This document shows, piece by piece, positions 17,472 through 26,281 of a DNA stretch of 64,000 bases (positions are counted from its first letter, which is position 1; every line of letters starts with the position of its first letter). The stretch comes from Thermoproteus sp. (GTDB taxonomy: Archaea; Thermoproteota; Thermoprotei; Thermoproteales; Thermoproteaceae). Under the pieces are notes generated by a model, which saw only the letters and a program-made list of their open reading frames with translations, was not told the DNA's origin and did not search any database. Location: the NCBI GenBank assembly GCA_038893495.1, contig JAWARJ010000001.1, positions 930,001 to 994,000 on the forward strand, read 5' to 3'. A program made the position numbers and the translations under genes.

Positions 17472-19217
17472 CTAATACTTCCTCTCCTCGAATTTAGTCC
17501 ATTTGGTTATCCTCACGGGCACGTACGACAGCTGCAGTTGCCCCCCTACGAAGTAGGCGAGGGTGTGTTTGAGCCAGTTGACGTCGTCACGTTTGGGGTA
17601 GTCGAGCCTGTAGTGGGCGCCTCTAGACTCCTGTCTGGCGAGGGCGCCGTAGGCTACCGCCAGCGCCACGTCGATCATGCCGTCTAGCTCCAAGGCATCT
17701 TTTAGGTTCTGGTTGTATATCCTACTTCCATCTTCTATTCTTATTCTGGAGAAGTCCTCTCTTATCTTGAGGAGCTTGGGTATCCCCTCCTTCATGGTCG
17801 ACTCGTGTCTAAACGGCCCGTAGTGTTGCTCCATGGTGTCCTGCAGGCGGCCTTTGAGCTCATAGACGGAGATTCCGTTTGTCTCTTTGTGTAGCAACTT
17901 ATCGAATATCCTGGACTCTTCCTCCTGGGCGATTTTGATATACTTTTCGTCGGTCGAGGGGGCGGGTGCCTCCATGGCGTACTTCGCCGCTTGTTCTCCC
18001 GTCAGCCTGCCCCATACAGAGCATTCGCTCAGCGAGTTGGAGCCGAGCCTATTGGCGCCGTGGACGCTAACAGAAGCAGCCTCCCCGGCAGCCCAAAGGC
18101 CTTTGACCCACTCCCCACTAGGAGTCAACACCCTGCCGTAGGTGTCCGTGTGGATCCCGCCCATGGTGTAGTGGACAGCTGGGCGTACTGGTATCAACTC
18201 GCTTAGGGCGTCCACGCCGGCATATTTATGAGCGAGCTCCCTAATGAAGGGAATCTTCTGGTTTAGCACCTCCTCGCCTAAGTGTCTTAAGTCCAGCCCC
18301 ACGTAGCCCATGCCGCTCTCCTCGTGGACGAAGCCTCTGCCCTCGGCTATTTCGGTCAAAATCGCCCTCGAGACTATATCGCGAGGCGCAAGCTCCATCT
18401 TCTGGGGGGCGTAGCGCTTCATAAAGCGCTCGCCCTCCTTGTTGACCAGATATCCGCCCTCGCCTCTGGCGGCCTCGCTGACGAGTATGCCGCTTGGGAC
18501 CAACGCCGTGGGGTGCCACTGGACGAACTCCATATCCTTAAGCGCCAGCCCGGCCCTCATGGCGTAGCCCAACATCTCGCCGGTAGTGGAGTGGGCGGTA
18601 GTGGTGAACCTATAGAGCCTCCCGGCGCCTCCAGTAGCTATTATGGCGGCTTTCGCCAAAATTAACTTCAACTCGCCAGTCTTGAGGTCTATAGCCGTGA
18701 CGCCCCTAAATTCGCCGTTCTCTATAATCAGTTTTGTTACGAAGTGTTCATGGTAATATTTTATATTATCAAAACGTAAAGTCTCCTGCCACAACGTCGA
18801 CATTATGAAAAACCCGGTCTTGTCGGCCGCGAAGGTCGTCCTCGGGACCGACATGCCGCCAAAAGGCCTTTGGTAGATCCTCCCGTCCGGATGTCTGCTC
18901 CAAGGCACTCCTATCCTCTCCAGATATCGGACCTCTAGGGGGGCCATCCTGACTAGGAGCTCCACCGCGTCTTGGTCGGCCAAATAGTCAGAGCCCTTTA
19001 TGGTGTCGTAGGCGTGTAGGTCGAGGCTGTCGTTGTTCTTATCTGGATACAATACGGCCGACATTCCGCCCTCCGCCGAGACGGAGTGCGACCTCATCAC
19101 CTGCACCTTGCTGATTATCGCTATATCGATCTTAGCCGTATATGCGGCTTGTGCAGCGGCTCTGAGGCCTGCGATGCCTGAGCCTATTATCAACAAATCG
19201 TGCTTTAAAATCTCCAT
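17472..19217 (-). CDS. sdhA: Succinate dehydrogenase flavoprotein subunit A
   Basis: The 581-residue flavoprotein oxidises succinate to fumarate, or the reverse. Visible are the FAD-binding [14 protein letters not shown], the [13 protein letters not shown] region where the covalent-flavin His would lie, the substrate region ([18 protein letters not shown]), [15 protein letters not shown], and [18 protein letters not shown]. It starts the sdhABCD operon. An AGGAGG ribosome-binding site lies about 10 nt before the ATG at 19217, unusual in this window where most first genes look leaderless. AT-rich boxes lie at 19233-19254. Confidence 0.95.
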   Translation of the reverse strand: MEILKHDLLIIGSGIAGLRAAAQAAYTAKIDIAIISKVQVMRSHSVSAEGGMSAVLYPDKNNDSLDLHAYDTIKGSDYLADQDAVELLVRMAPLEVRYLERIGVPWSRHPDGRIYQRPFGGMSVPRTTFAADKTGFFIMSTLWQETLRFDNIKYYHEHFVTKLIIENGEFRGVTAIDLKTGELKLILAKAAIIATGGAGRLYRFTTTAHSTTGEMLGYAMRAGLALKDMEFVQWHPTALVPSGILVSEAARGEGGYLVNKEGERFMKRYAPQKMELAPRDIVSRAILTEIAEGRGFVHEESGMGYVGLDLRHLGEEVLNQKIPFIRELAHKYAGVDALSELIPVRPAVHYTMGGIHTDTYGRVLTPSGEWVKGLWAAGEAASVSVHGANRLGSNSLSECSVWGRLTGEQAAKYAMEAPAPSTDEKYIKIAQEEESRIFDKLLHKETNGISVYELKGRLQDTMEQHYGPFRHESTMKEGIPKLLKIREDFSRIRIEDGSRIYNQNLKDALELDGMIDVALAVAYGALARQESRGAHYRLDYPKRDDVNWLKHTLAYFVGGQLQLSYVPVRITKWTKFEERKY

Positions 19218-19472
19218 GATAATTATTCCTCCTGTATATATATAGTTGCTTTAAGGCGCTAGTCGTACGGAAATGAGCCGCCCGCCAAAGCGTAAATTCA
19301 AACTATGCACAGTCGGTAGGACTTCCATATGTTGACGCCAACTTGGAGCTGTACGCCTCGTTCATGACAACGACTGGCCTATCTACGCCCGAGCGGCGCG
19401 CCATGTCTCTCGTCGGCCTTTCCGGGCGGTATCACGCTTTCTATATTTTTAAAGAAATATTGAGGCCTAATC

Positions 19473-20090
19473 GTGAATGTGGGGTCTTTGGTGGTGACTG
19501 TAAGCGATAGAGGCGGCGTGGATACCTGCGAGGGTCAAAAAATTGCGCGATGCTGTATAGGCAACATATGCGTAGATGCTCCGGTTGATGCCAGCGTTAA
19601 GTCGGGCGTCTACGACGTATCTAAGGCTGTCGAAGATCCCTCATTGAAGTTCTGCGTTGAGGCGATAAGAGCCCGCGCACTGACGGCCGCGAAATCGGCC
19701 TTTTCGTGTCATCCACATGAGAGCGCTAGATGTGTGAATAGATTTGTGGAGTATATAGCGTTGCTCTACGGCGGGCCCGTCCTGCTGGTGGGCTATAGCG
19801 AGAGGGTAGTCAACGCCCTGGGCTCCTTGACGTCTGAACTTTACGTATACGACCCGGCTAGAATTGCGCCGAAGCCTGTCGGCTTCGTGGACGAAAAAGC
19901 GCTCCCGGACGTTATCTCCAAGATAGGCGTTGTGGTCATAGCGCCTGGCGCCGCGACGTCTGTAGACATCAAGTCGTTAGTCGAGCTGGCCAAACAAGCC
20001 GGCAAGCCCGTGGTGGCTTATGGCGTCAGCTTCGCGGGCTTGGCGAAACAGTTGGGCATACTGCACTTCTGCCCCTACGGCAGGAAGTAG
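19473..20090 (+). CDS. DUF364-like protein with Cys-rich N-terminal half
   Basis: The 205-residue protein has six Cys in its first 90 residues (around TCEGQKIARCCIGNIC and SCHPHESARC). The C-terminal half is Rossmann-like (VLLVGYSERVVNAL, VVVIAPGAA, KPVVAYGVSFAG), ending in HFCPYG. The second half resembles DUF364, a family proposed to chelate metals. The resemblance is from memory and moderate. GTG 19473 lies 27 nt after a CTATATTTTTA box, arguing for a leaderless start there. It stands alone, convergent with the pilin-like gene; a metal or cofactor role is only a guess. Confidence 0.55.
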   Translation: MNVGSLVVTVSDRGGVDTCEGQKIARCCIGNICVDAPVDASVKSGVYDVSKAVEDPSLKFCVEAIRARALTAAKSAFSCHPHESARCVNRFVEYIALLYGGPVLLVGYSERVVNALGSLTSELYVYDPARIAPKPVGFVDEKALPDVISKIGVVVIAPGAATSVDIKSLVELAKQAGKPVVAYGVSFAGLAKQLGILHFCPYGRK

Positions 20091-20170
20091 TCAGCTCTGG
20101 TGTTTATCGTCATTGCGTCGGAAATACCAGCCGTCAGCACCATCTCTAGCCGGGTTGTCGGTTTAAAAAT

Positions 20171-20533
20171 TTAAGAGAGGGCGGCCATAAACGGCAGGGA
20201 GTAGCCGTTGGCTATTAAGGTCCCCTGCGCCGATTGTATCTGCGTCTTTGGACATATCGCGCGAACCTCCGCGAGGGCTCCGCCGGGGACGTAAACTCCG
20301 CTCGTCATATTGCACGGCATGCCGTTTAGATATACGGCGTTTATGTAGGCCGGATTTGGCCCCGGGTTCACCACGATTATCCTCAACGTCCCGTTTTGGT
20401 AGTACAACATAGCGGCCCTAATAGTGACATAGGTATTGGAGGTAGAGGTAAAAGTCGTATAGGCGTACCAAAACACGGCGAGAGCCACAGCGATCGTGAA
20501 GAATAGTAGCAGGAGGAGCGCTAAGGAGTTCAT
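20171..20533 (-). CDS. Type IV pilin-like / archaellin-like small membrane-anchored protein
   Basis: The 120-residue protein has an N-terminal hydrophobic helix (about residues 3-25). A beta-rich extracellular domain follows with IIVVNPGPNPAYINAVYLNG, a pattern common in archaeal pilin-like proteins. No clear class III cleavage site (basic residue, Gly, hydrophobic) is visible, so it may be a membrane-anchored relative rather than a processed pilin. Its ATG overlaps the PCNA stop as TAATG, so the two are probably co-transcribed. The pairing with a replication clamp is odd and may not be functional. Confidence 0.6.
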   Translation of the reverse strand: MNSLALLLLLFFTIAVALAVFWYAYTTFTSTSNTYVTIRAAMLYYQNGTLRIIVVNPGPNPAYINAVYLNGMPCNMTSGVYVPGGALAEVRAICPKTQIQSAQGTLIANGYSLPFMAALS

Positions 20534-21309
20534 TAATCAGCCCTCGGCGCCAAGATCATGGCGAAAGTCCCCGTGGCGAACTCGTAGGTGAGGCGTAGCG
20601 GCTTGGCGTCACCGAGCTCTACCTTCACCCTCTTGCTGATCCCCTTCAGTTTGCCCGAGACGTTCCTTATTAGTTCTACCGAGTACTTAGCCTTAACGGC
20701 GCCTGACGAGTTTATTTCATATACCGATTCGCTGTCCTGGCCCAACTCAGTAGACGCTCCGCGTCCGCCTTCGCCCTCAGCCGTGAAGACCACTGAGTCC
20801 TGCGAGACCTGGATAGTCACCGTGTCGGATACGTTTTCAGCTAAAGCCATGATGTCGTCGAACACGGCCGAATCCATGAGGAACGAGGCGTCATATTCCA
20901 CATTTATCTCAGGTATCTCCTCCTCTGCCAATTGCACTATGGGGAATGAGAACTTCCTATGTAGACCCACCTCGCGCCCCTTCTTGGGGTATACGAACAT
21001 GAGGAACCTCTGCCTTTCCTCGTCTACGCCTATTTCGAGCTTCTCGGCCGCCCCTACCCGCTTTAGCGCGTCCTTCACAGCCGATAGGATGAGGCCTATC
21101 TTGACGTCGTGCTCGATGGAATATTCCTCGAGGCCGCCTGCGGCGAAATCTAACTGCAATAAGGCGACCTTGCTGGGGTCTAGCGCCTTCATAGAGATCC
21201 CGTCGGCGCTAAAGTTCAGCGTAACCTCGGGCAACATGGAGATTAACGCCTCGAAGGCGTAGCGTGGCTCCTTGCCCTTAGGGAACAAGGCGCGAGCCGC
21301 CAGGCTCAT
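20533..21309 (-). CDS. pcn: DNA polymerase sliding clamp (PCNA)
   Basis: The 258-residue clamp matches archaeal PCNA throughout. It has two repeated domains, with LNFSADGISMKALDPSKVAL in the first, KYSVELIRNVSGKLKG in the second, and a C-terminal LAPRAD end. Rings of three encircle DNA and tether polymerase, FEN1 and ligase. Length is slightly above the usual 245-250 residues. ATG 21309 has a TTATTAATATAT box about 25 nt upstream. The pilin-like gene follows with a one-base overlap. Confidence 0.95.
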   Translation of the reverse strand: MSLAARALFPKGKEPRYAFEALISMLPEVTLNFSADGISMKALDPSKVALLQLDFAAGGLEEYSIEHDVKIGLILSAVKDALKRVGAAEKLEIGVDEERQRFLMFVYPKKGREVGLHRKFSFPIVQLAEEEIPEINVEYDASFLMDSAVFDDIMALAENVSDTVTIQVSQDSVVFTAEGEGGRGASTELGQDSESVYEINSSGAVKAKYSVELIRNVSGKLKGISKRVKVELGDAKPLRLTYEFATGTFAMILAPRAD

Positions 21310-21489
21310 ATGTAGAGGTTTAGGATATATTAATAAGACTTAGCTGTATCTGGTGAAGAACACCCTGATCGCCGACTTGAAGTGACGAGTGGTATTACGA
21401 CTGATCTCATGAAACATCGCTAACGCCAGAGCTCTCCCAAGCCGAGCGCGTGGAGATAGTATACTCAGTGGACAAAAGGCAGGACTCGT

Positions 21490-22530
21490 CTACTTTATGC
21501 CTTTAGCCTTTTTTATTTCTTCTATTAACAACGGCACTATCTGCTTATAGTCGCCCACTATGGCATAATCCGCGTTCTGGACTATCGGCGCATTGGGGTC
21601 GGAGTTTATGGCCACTATGTACTTAGACTCCTGTATCCCCATCATATGCTGTACGGCGCCCGATATGCCCACAGCTATATAGAGCTTAGGCCTAATGGTC
21701 TTGCCAGTCTGCCCCACTTGTCTCGTATGTGGCGCCCAGCCCGCGCGTACAGCCATAAGCGAGGCCGCCACAGTGCCGTTAAGGAGCTTGGCCAGTTCTA
21801 CCAACAACTTGAAGCCCTCAGCCGACCCGAGGCCCCTGCCGCCGGCAACCACCACATCGGCGGACTCCACAGGCGGGAGGTCAGCTATATCGCGTTCTAT
21901 CCTCTTCTCCGCACCTAGGAACACAGTCCTCCTGCCGTTAAGCTCCACAGACTCGTGGATTATTTCTCCCTTCCTGTTCACATCCCGCGGCGGCTTCGGG
22001 AAGACGCCGGGCCTCACGCTGGCCATTTGCGGTCTCCTCTGCGGCGTTTTTATCGTGGCCATTTGGGTGCCGCCGAACGTCGGACGTATTTGGAGGAGGT
22101 CTCCCGTCTTGGGGTCTATCTCCAACGCGGTGCAGTCGGCCGTGATGCCGGTGGCCAAGGTGTTCGCGATGAAGGCCGCTATTTCCCTTCCCCTCTTGGT
22201 GCCCCCTATTAGGAATATCTCGGGCTTATACTTGGCCACGACTTTGGCGATAGCGTTTGCGTACTCATATGGCGTATATACCTTTAACTCCGGATTTACG
22301 ATTACGACGACCTTATCGGCGCCGTGGTATATCGCCTCTTGTGCCATTTCGTCTGTGCCTGCGACCAACACACCGCCAACTGGAGCGTTGCCCCTCTTTG
22401 CGGCTAGGTCTCTCGCCTTGCCCAATAACTCCAACGCCACGTCTTTCAGTTTAGTCCCGTCGTGCTCTAAATAGACCCAGACGCCCTTATATTCCTCCTT
22501 GTTGACCGGAGGCCAGAGCTTGCAGGGCAT
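21490..22530 (-). CDS. etfA: Electron transfer flavoprotein alpha subunit (EtfA/FixB)
   Basis: The 346-residue subunit has an N-terminal EtfA/B domain (YKGVWVYLEHD) and a C-terminal FAD domain with GQTGKTIRPKLYIAVGISGA and INSDPNAPI. With EtfB, FixC and FixX it would form the EtfABCX complex. The version in Pyrobaculum aerophilum bifurcates NADH electrons to ferredoxin and menaquinone. ATG 22530 lies 2 bases after the etfB stop. An ATG-type start at 22680 would add 50 residues of Arg-rich sequence inside etfB and is rejected. Confidence 0.93.
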   Translation of the reverse strand: MPCKLWPPVNKEEYKGVWVYLEHDGTKLKDVALELLGKARDLAAKRGNAPVGGVLVAGTDEMAQEAIYHGADKVVVIVNPELKVYTPYEYANAIAKVVAKYKPEIFLIGGTKRGREIAAFIANTLATGITADCTALEIDPKTGDLLQIRPTFGGTQMATIKTPQRRPQMASVRPGVFPKPPRDVNRKGEIIHESVELNGRRTVFLGAEKRIERDIADLPPVESADVVVAGGRGLGSAEGFKLLVELAKLLNGTVAASLMAVRAGWAPHTRQVGQTGKTIRPKLYIAVGISGAVQHMMGIQESKYIVAINSDPNAPIVQNADYAIVGDYKQIVPLLIEEIKKAKGIK

Positions 22531-22532
22531 GG

Positions 22533-23327
22533 CTACAACAGCCCCTCTTTCTTTAACTCCTCCACAAGCGCCTTTACGGACTCGCGGGGGTCGCCTTGGT
22601 ATATCTTCCTCTTCCTCGGCGGGAACGTGGCGCCGGTCTGAGTCGCTACAAACGTGGGGGAGCCCTTGAGTCCTACACATTCGGGGTCCAAGCCGAGCTC
22701 CTTATTTGTAGCCTGCATTATTTTCTCCCTTGCGTTCAACTTCCTGGAGAGACTTACCTCCCTCGGCATTTGGGTGCCTTTAGCGACCGATATTAACGCT
22801 GGGAGCTCCATCTCGTAGTATTCATCCACGCCTTCGTCCTCCAAAAACCTCTTGACTCTGATTTTATTGCCTTGTATTTCTGCATCGTAGACATAATAGA
22901 CGTATGGTATATTGAGGTGAGAGGCCACTTGCGCGCCGACGTGGGCAGTCGTGCTGTCTATAGTCTCCTCCCCGGCTAGAATTAAGGTGTAGTCTGGGAC
23001 GTATTTCTCTATGGTTTTGGCCAAAACGTAAGAGGTGGCCCACGTGTCGGCCCCCGCGAAGACGCGGTCGGTAGCCAATATGGCCTTGTCGACGCCCATG
23101 CCTATTAGGCTCTCGAGGGCAGGTATGCCCGACGGCGGGGCCATAGATATGGCTATCACCTCCCCTCCATATCTATCCCTCAACTTCAACGCAAACTCCA
23201 CAGCGTCGCGGTCCCATTGGTTCGTCGAGAGGGGGACGCCTTCCCTCACCAACGTGCCCGTCTTTGGGTCTATCCTTATAGCAGTCGATAGAGGGACCGC
23301 CGCCTTGGTCAACACCACGAACTTCAT
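22533..23327 (-). CDS. etfB: Electron transfer flavoprotein beta subunit (EtfB/FixA)
   Basis: The 264-residue subunit matches EtfB: RIDPKTGTLVREGVP near the N-terminus, the DREAVEFALKL-like helix, LILAGEETIDSTTAHVG, and a C-terminal segment rich in Lys. In bifurcating Etfs this subunit holds the bifurcating FAD and binds NADH. ATG 23327 lies 27 nt after an ATTTATAAG box, so the etfB-etfA pair has its own promoter, separate from fixCX just upstream. Confidence 0.93.
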   Translation of the reverse strand: MKFVVLTKAAVPLSTAIRIDPKTGTLVREGVPLSTNQWDRDAVEFALKLRDRYGGEVIAISMAPPSGIPALESLIGMGVDKAILATDRVFAGADTWATSYVLAKTIEKYVPDYTLILAGEETIDSTTAHVGAQVASHLNIPYVYYVYDAEIQGNKIRVKRFLEDEGVDEYYEMELPALISVAKGTQMPREVSLSRKLNAREKIMQATNKELGLDPECVGLKGSPTFVATQTGATFPPRKRKIYQGDPRESVKALVEELKKEGLL

Positions 23328-23395
23328 GCCGAGTCTGTAAGCCCCCTCTTATAAATATAATTACATATCTCGCTGAAGCTAAATTCAGCTGGAGG

Positions 23396-23701
23396 CTAAG
23401 AAAAGCGGTACCAAACGCCGAAGCCCGACCTCGGGTAGTTCCAGTCTATATTCTCATAGGGGCATACGACCCTACACGTGCCGCACTCTAGACAGGCCTC
23501 CGTGCTTAACACGACTATGTCGCCTTGTTGTACGTAACATTTAGCGGGGCACATATAGGTACAAGGCTTCTTCTCGCAACGCCTACACTGCTCAGGATCT
23601 TTTATCTTTATGTGGGGCCTATATATGTCGGTATCCCACGCGTTGACGTTTAGACGCTCCTCTATCGTCAAAAACTTAACGAGAGGCTGTTGGGAGCTCA
23701 T
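23396..23701 (-). CDS. fixX: Ferredoxin-like protein FixX/EtfX
   Basis: The 101-residue protein has a first Cys set CRRCEKKPCTYMCP and a second full 4Fe-4S set CLECGTCRVVCP, ending in WNYPRSGFGVWYRF, typical of FixX. It passes electrons between EtfAB and the quinone-reducing FixC. Its start overlaps the end of fixC by 4 nt, so they are translationally coupled. The first Cys group looks complete, so two clusters are possible. Confidence 0.92.
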   Translation of the reverse strand: MSSQQPLVKFLTIEERLNVNAWDTDIYRPHIKIKDPEQCRRCEKKPCTYMCPAKCYVQQGDIVVLSTEACLECGTCRVVCPYENIDWNYPRSGFGVWYRFS

Positions 23702-24972
23702 AGGTAGGCCAACGCGTACAGCATATTTATCAGTATCTTAGTTAGGGACGCGTCGGATTCGCCTAAGGTCTTCTTGAGCGTTGAAGCCACTGTCGGCGGC
23801 CTGTCCTCGATTGTGAAATAATTGCGGGCGAAGGCGTTGGCTAGTTTGGGCAGATCGCCGAAGGCGAACCGCCCTGAGAGCACCTTATCGGCGTTCTTGA
23901 GGGCGGCCAGGTCCCTAATTATGAAGCTGTTCCTCAATTTGTCGTCGTAGCGGGACAAGGCGTCAGGCCTCCCGGCTTCTTTTATCGCCTCGGCCGCCAA
24001 AGCGCCTGAGGCCACGGCGAAGTCGACGCCTCTTATGAGCACGCCGGCGTGCATTAAAAATCCGGCCGCATCGCCAACTACGACCAGCCCGTCGTAGGAA
24101 AACCTAGGCGGCGCCATGGAGAGACCGGCCACTGGCGTCAAGTGGGCCGAGTATTCTTGTAGATTAGCACCGGCGACCAGCTTGGCGATATATGGGTGCG
24201 TCCTGAACCGTTCCACTAAGTCATATACGGGTGTCTTCAAATCGCGCCATGCGGTCAAGTACAGCACTACGCCCAAAGCCACCGAGTCCTTATAAGTGTA
24301 GAGGAAGCCGCCGCCAGGCAGATACTCGGTGGGCCACCCGGCGAAGGCCCACGCCAAGCCTTCATCCTCCGAAAGGCCCAGCCGGTCCTCCATGACCTTC
24401 CTATTTTCGAATTTGAGGACTTCCTTGGCGCCTATTGCGACTAGTTCGGGTCTCAGCCTAGGCACGACTCCAGCCCTCTCTAGCAGGAGCCTATTGACGC
24501 CTTCTGCATCTACTATATAATCCGCATAGATCTTATCGGAGCCCGATCTAATCCCGACAAATCTACCCTTTTCGTCTCTTAGGAGTTCATCTACGACGAC
24601 CTCCGTGACTATCTTGGCGCCTGCAGCTGTGGCCAGCTTGCCCAGCCAGGAGGTGAAGGAGGTCAAAGACGAGACGAAGCTAGTCTTCTCTGGCTTCACC
24701 ACTTCGAACTCTAGGGTTGTGACCGACTCGTCGTCCATCAGTGATACGCGTTCCTTACGGACCCACCGATCTGTGGGTGCGTCTTTGCGGAACTCTGGCA
24801 GATATTTGTCGAGCCAGTAGGCGTATATCCTGCCCCCATAGACCTGTTTAGAGCCTGGCTCCCGCCCCCTCTCGACTACGAGGACTTTAAAACCGGCAGA
24901 GGCCAGCTTATATGCGGCGGTAAGCCCGGCGGGCCCCGCGCCCACTACTATAACATCGAATTTAGCCGACAT
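23698..24972 (-). CDS. fixC: Etf-quinone oxidoreductase FixC/EtfC
   Basis: The 424-residue flavoprotein opens with the Rossmann motif VVGAGPAGLTAAYKLA. It has a mid-region GGRIYAYWLD and a C-terminal GDAAGFLMHAGVLIRGVDFA, matching FixC of the geranylgeranyl-reductase-like family. It delivers electrons from EtfAB via FixX to menaquinone. A TTTTTAAGG box is about 25 nt before ATG 24972. The gene order fixC-fixX-etfB-etfA is one functional unit, with the reductase half and flavoprotein half separately promoted. Confidence 0.93.
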   Translation of the reverse strand: MSAKFDVIVVGAGPAGLTAAYKLASAGFKVLVVERGREPGSKQVYGGRIYAYWLDKYLPEFRKDAPTDRWVRKERVSLMDDESVTTLEFEVVKPEKTSFVSSLTSFTSWLGKLATAAGAKIVTEVVVDELLRDEKGRFVGIRSGSDKIYADYIVDAEGVNRLLLERAGVVPRLRPELVAIGAKEVLKFENRKVMEDRLGLSEDEGLAWAFAGWPTEYLPGGGFLYTYKDSVALGVVLYLTAWRDLKTPVYDLVERFRTHPYIAKLVAGANLQEYSAHLTPVAGLSMAPPRFSYDGLVVVGDAAGFLMHAGVLIRGVDFAVASGALAAEAIKEAGRPDALSRYDDKLRNSFIIRDLAALKNADKVLSGRFAFGDLPKLANAFARNYFTIEDRPPTVASTLKKTLGESDASLTKILINMLYALAYL

Positions 24973-25048
24973 AAGTAAAGGGATTGGGACACCTTAAAAA
25001 TGTTGGGGATAGCTGGCGGCGAAAGAAGCGCTAGGAAACTGCCGATAA

Positions 25049-25058
25049 CGCTTAAAAC
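25049..25058 (+). promoter_or_regulatory. TATA-like box deciding the moaDE start
   Basis: CGCTTAAAACG is centred about 25 nt before GTG 25078. It lies inside the N-terminal extension that a start at 25000 would give, so that extension is unlikely to be translated. Confidence 0.5.
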
Positions 25059-25077
25059 GACAGATCAGCTATATGGC

Positions 25078-25758
25078 GTGAAGATAAGAGTGAAGTACTT
25101 CTCGGCTCTACGCGACGTAACCGGAAAGGTCTCGGAGGAGCTGGAGCTACCTGAGGACTACACTCTGGGGGAGTTGATGAGATGGTTCTTCGAGAAGTAC
25201 CCGAAGGCCCTCGCCTATAAGGACGACGTAATCTTTTTGGTGAACGGCCGCAATGCGACCGAAAACGCGCCACTACGAGACGGCGACGAAGTGGCCATAA
25301 TGCCTCCCGTGTCTGGAGGGGGCGGGCTTCTAGGCGGCCCTATAGACCTAAACAGGGAGGTAGAGGACATAGTAAAGAAGACGGCCCCCCAGGGCGCCGG
25401 CGGAGTCGTCATATTTGTTGGCTTCGTTAAGGGCAGAGTTGGCGAGGCTGAGGTAAGCGAACTGGACTACGAGGCCTACGAGCCTTATGCCAGCTCCAAG
25501 ATAGAAGAAATAGAACAGTGGGCTCGGTCTATAGACGGCGTGCTCGACGCAAGGATTTACCATAGGGTGGGTTCCCTCAAACCGGGCGACCACACCATCT
25601 ACGTGCTGGTGGCCGGCATCAATCGGGAGGTCTCGTTCTCAGTTGCCAGACAGGCCTTGGAGCGCGTAAAGCACGAAGTGCCGATATTTAAGTTGGAGCG
25701 CAGAAGCGACGGGGACTATTGGGTGGTTGGCGACGGCAAGAGGGTAAAGAGGGCCTAA
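25078..25758 (+). CDS. moaDE: Fused molybdopterin synthase MoaD-MoaE
   Basis: The 226-residue protein joins both subunits of molybdopterin synthase, which adds dithiolene sulfur to precursor Z for Mo/W cofactor. Residues 1 to about 84 are MoaD (KIRVKYFSALRDVTGK, then VAIMPPVSGGGG). The rest is MoaE with YEAYEPYASSKIEEI, RIYHRVGSLKPGD and KHEVPIFKLE. MoaD normally needs a free Gly-Gly end to carry sulfur, yet here it runs on into MoaE. Cleavage after the Gly run is therefore plausible, as reported for mycobacterial MoaX. GTG 25078 is chosen from the promoter. It fits with the tungstate importer at 47.4 kb. Confidence 0.9.
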   Translation: MKIRVKYFSALRDVTGKVSEELELPEDYTLGELMRWFFEKYPKALAYKDDVIFLVNGRNATENAPLRDGDEVAIMPPVSGGGGLLGGPIDLNREVEDIVKKTAPQGAGGVVIFVGFVKGRVGEAEVSELDYEAYEPYASSKIEEIEQWARSIDGVLDARIYHRVGSLKPGDHTIYVLVAGINREVSFSVARQALERVKHEVPIFKLERRSDGDYWVVGDGKRVKRA

Positions 25759-26129
25759 CTCTCGTCTATCTCAAAGGGGGCCCTCTCCACCGCCACCGTA
25801 CCCTCGACTTCGCTCACATAGCCGTTACTCCTTACGTCCACCCTGATAGTGACCAGGAGCCCCCTCTTGGTGACTATGAGGACTTTATCCTCGCCGACCT
25901 CAAAGTCTAGGACAGAGTCCCCCTCAGCGGTTATGAGCTCTGCGACCTTCGAGGCGAGGCTCCACCTAAAAGTTAAAGTTATGTTGAGGCCTCCTGCATC
26001 TACGTCCAGAGGCCCCTTGAGGGCCTTTGCCACGAACTCGGCCGCCCCTCTGTTGAGTTGAGGGTCCCCCGACTCTATAGTCACTAGTACCCTCAGGGGC
26101 TTGAGACGCGCAAGTTGCTCAGTCAGCAC
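25755..26129 (-). CDS. Hypothetical protein next to a KaiC-like ATPase (124 aa)
   Basis: With GTG 26129 the 124-residue protein is a compact alternating alpha/beta sequence (LRVLVTIESGDPQLNRGAAEF, then KVLIVTKRGLLVTIRVD, written here in part). I do not recognise its family. A TTTTTAAG box is about 24 nt before the GTG. Starting at 26303 instead would add a Cys/Arg-rich stretch that crosses the neighbour's promoter and does not look coding. It overlaps the moaDE stop by 4 nt convergently and is divergent from the KaiC-like gene. Confidence 0.6.
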   Translation of the reverse strand: MLTEQLARLKPLRVLVTIESGDPQLNRGAAEFVAKALKGPLDVDAGGLNITLTFRWSLASKVAELITAEGDSVLDFEVGEDKVLIVTKRGLLVTIRVDVRSNGYVSEVEGTVAVERAPFEIDES

Positions 26130-26281
26130 ATATAGAGGGCGCTCCAGCCTTAAAAATGTTGGCACCAAGCCGCCAATAGCTCCTTTAGATATGGCGACAT
26201 CAACGCCCCTAGGGCTAGGTGCGAGCTGGGGGCCGGCGGCTGTTATCCAAAAAACACATATACTAGAAGTAATATCGACAC

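Noticed and set aside
19277-19510. Plus-strand frame that reads like protein for about 75 codons ahead of the DUF364-like gene
   Set aside because: It has no start codon in a plausible place and runs through the promoter and first codons of the gene at 19473. It may be a remnant, but I cannot support it.
20588-21262. Long plus-strand frame of 224 codons opposite PCNA
   Set aside because: PCNA is unmistakable on the minus strand. The opposite frame is a codon-bias shadow, as at 9640-10440 opposite thiDN.
22531-22680. 50-residue extension of EtfA
   Set aside because: It overlaps the end of etfB and is Arg/Glu-rich without similarity to EtfA. ATG 22530 directly after the etfB stop gives the normal length.
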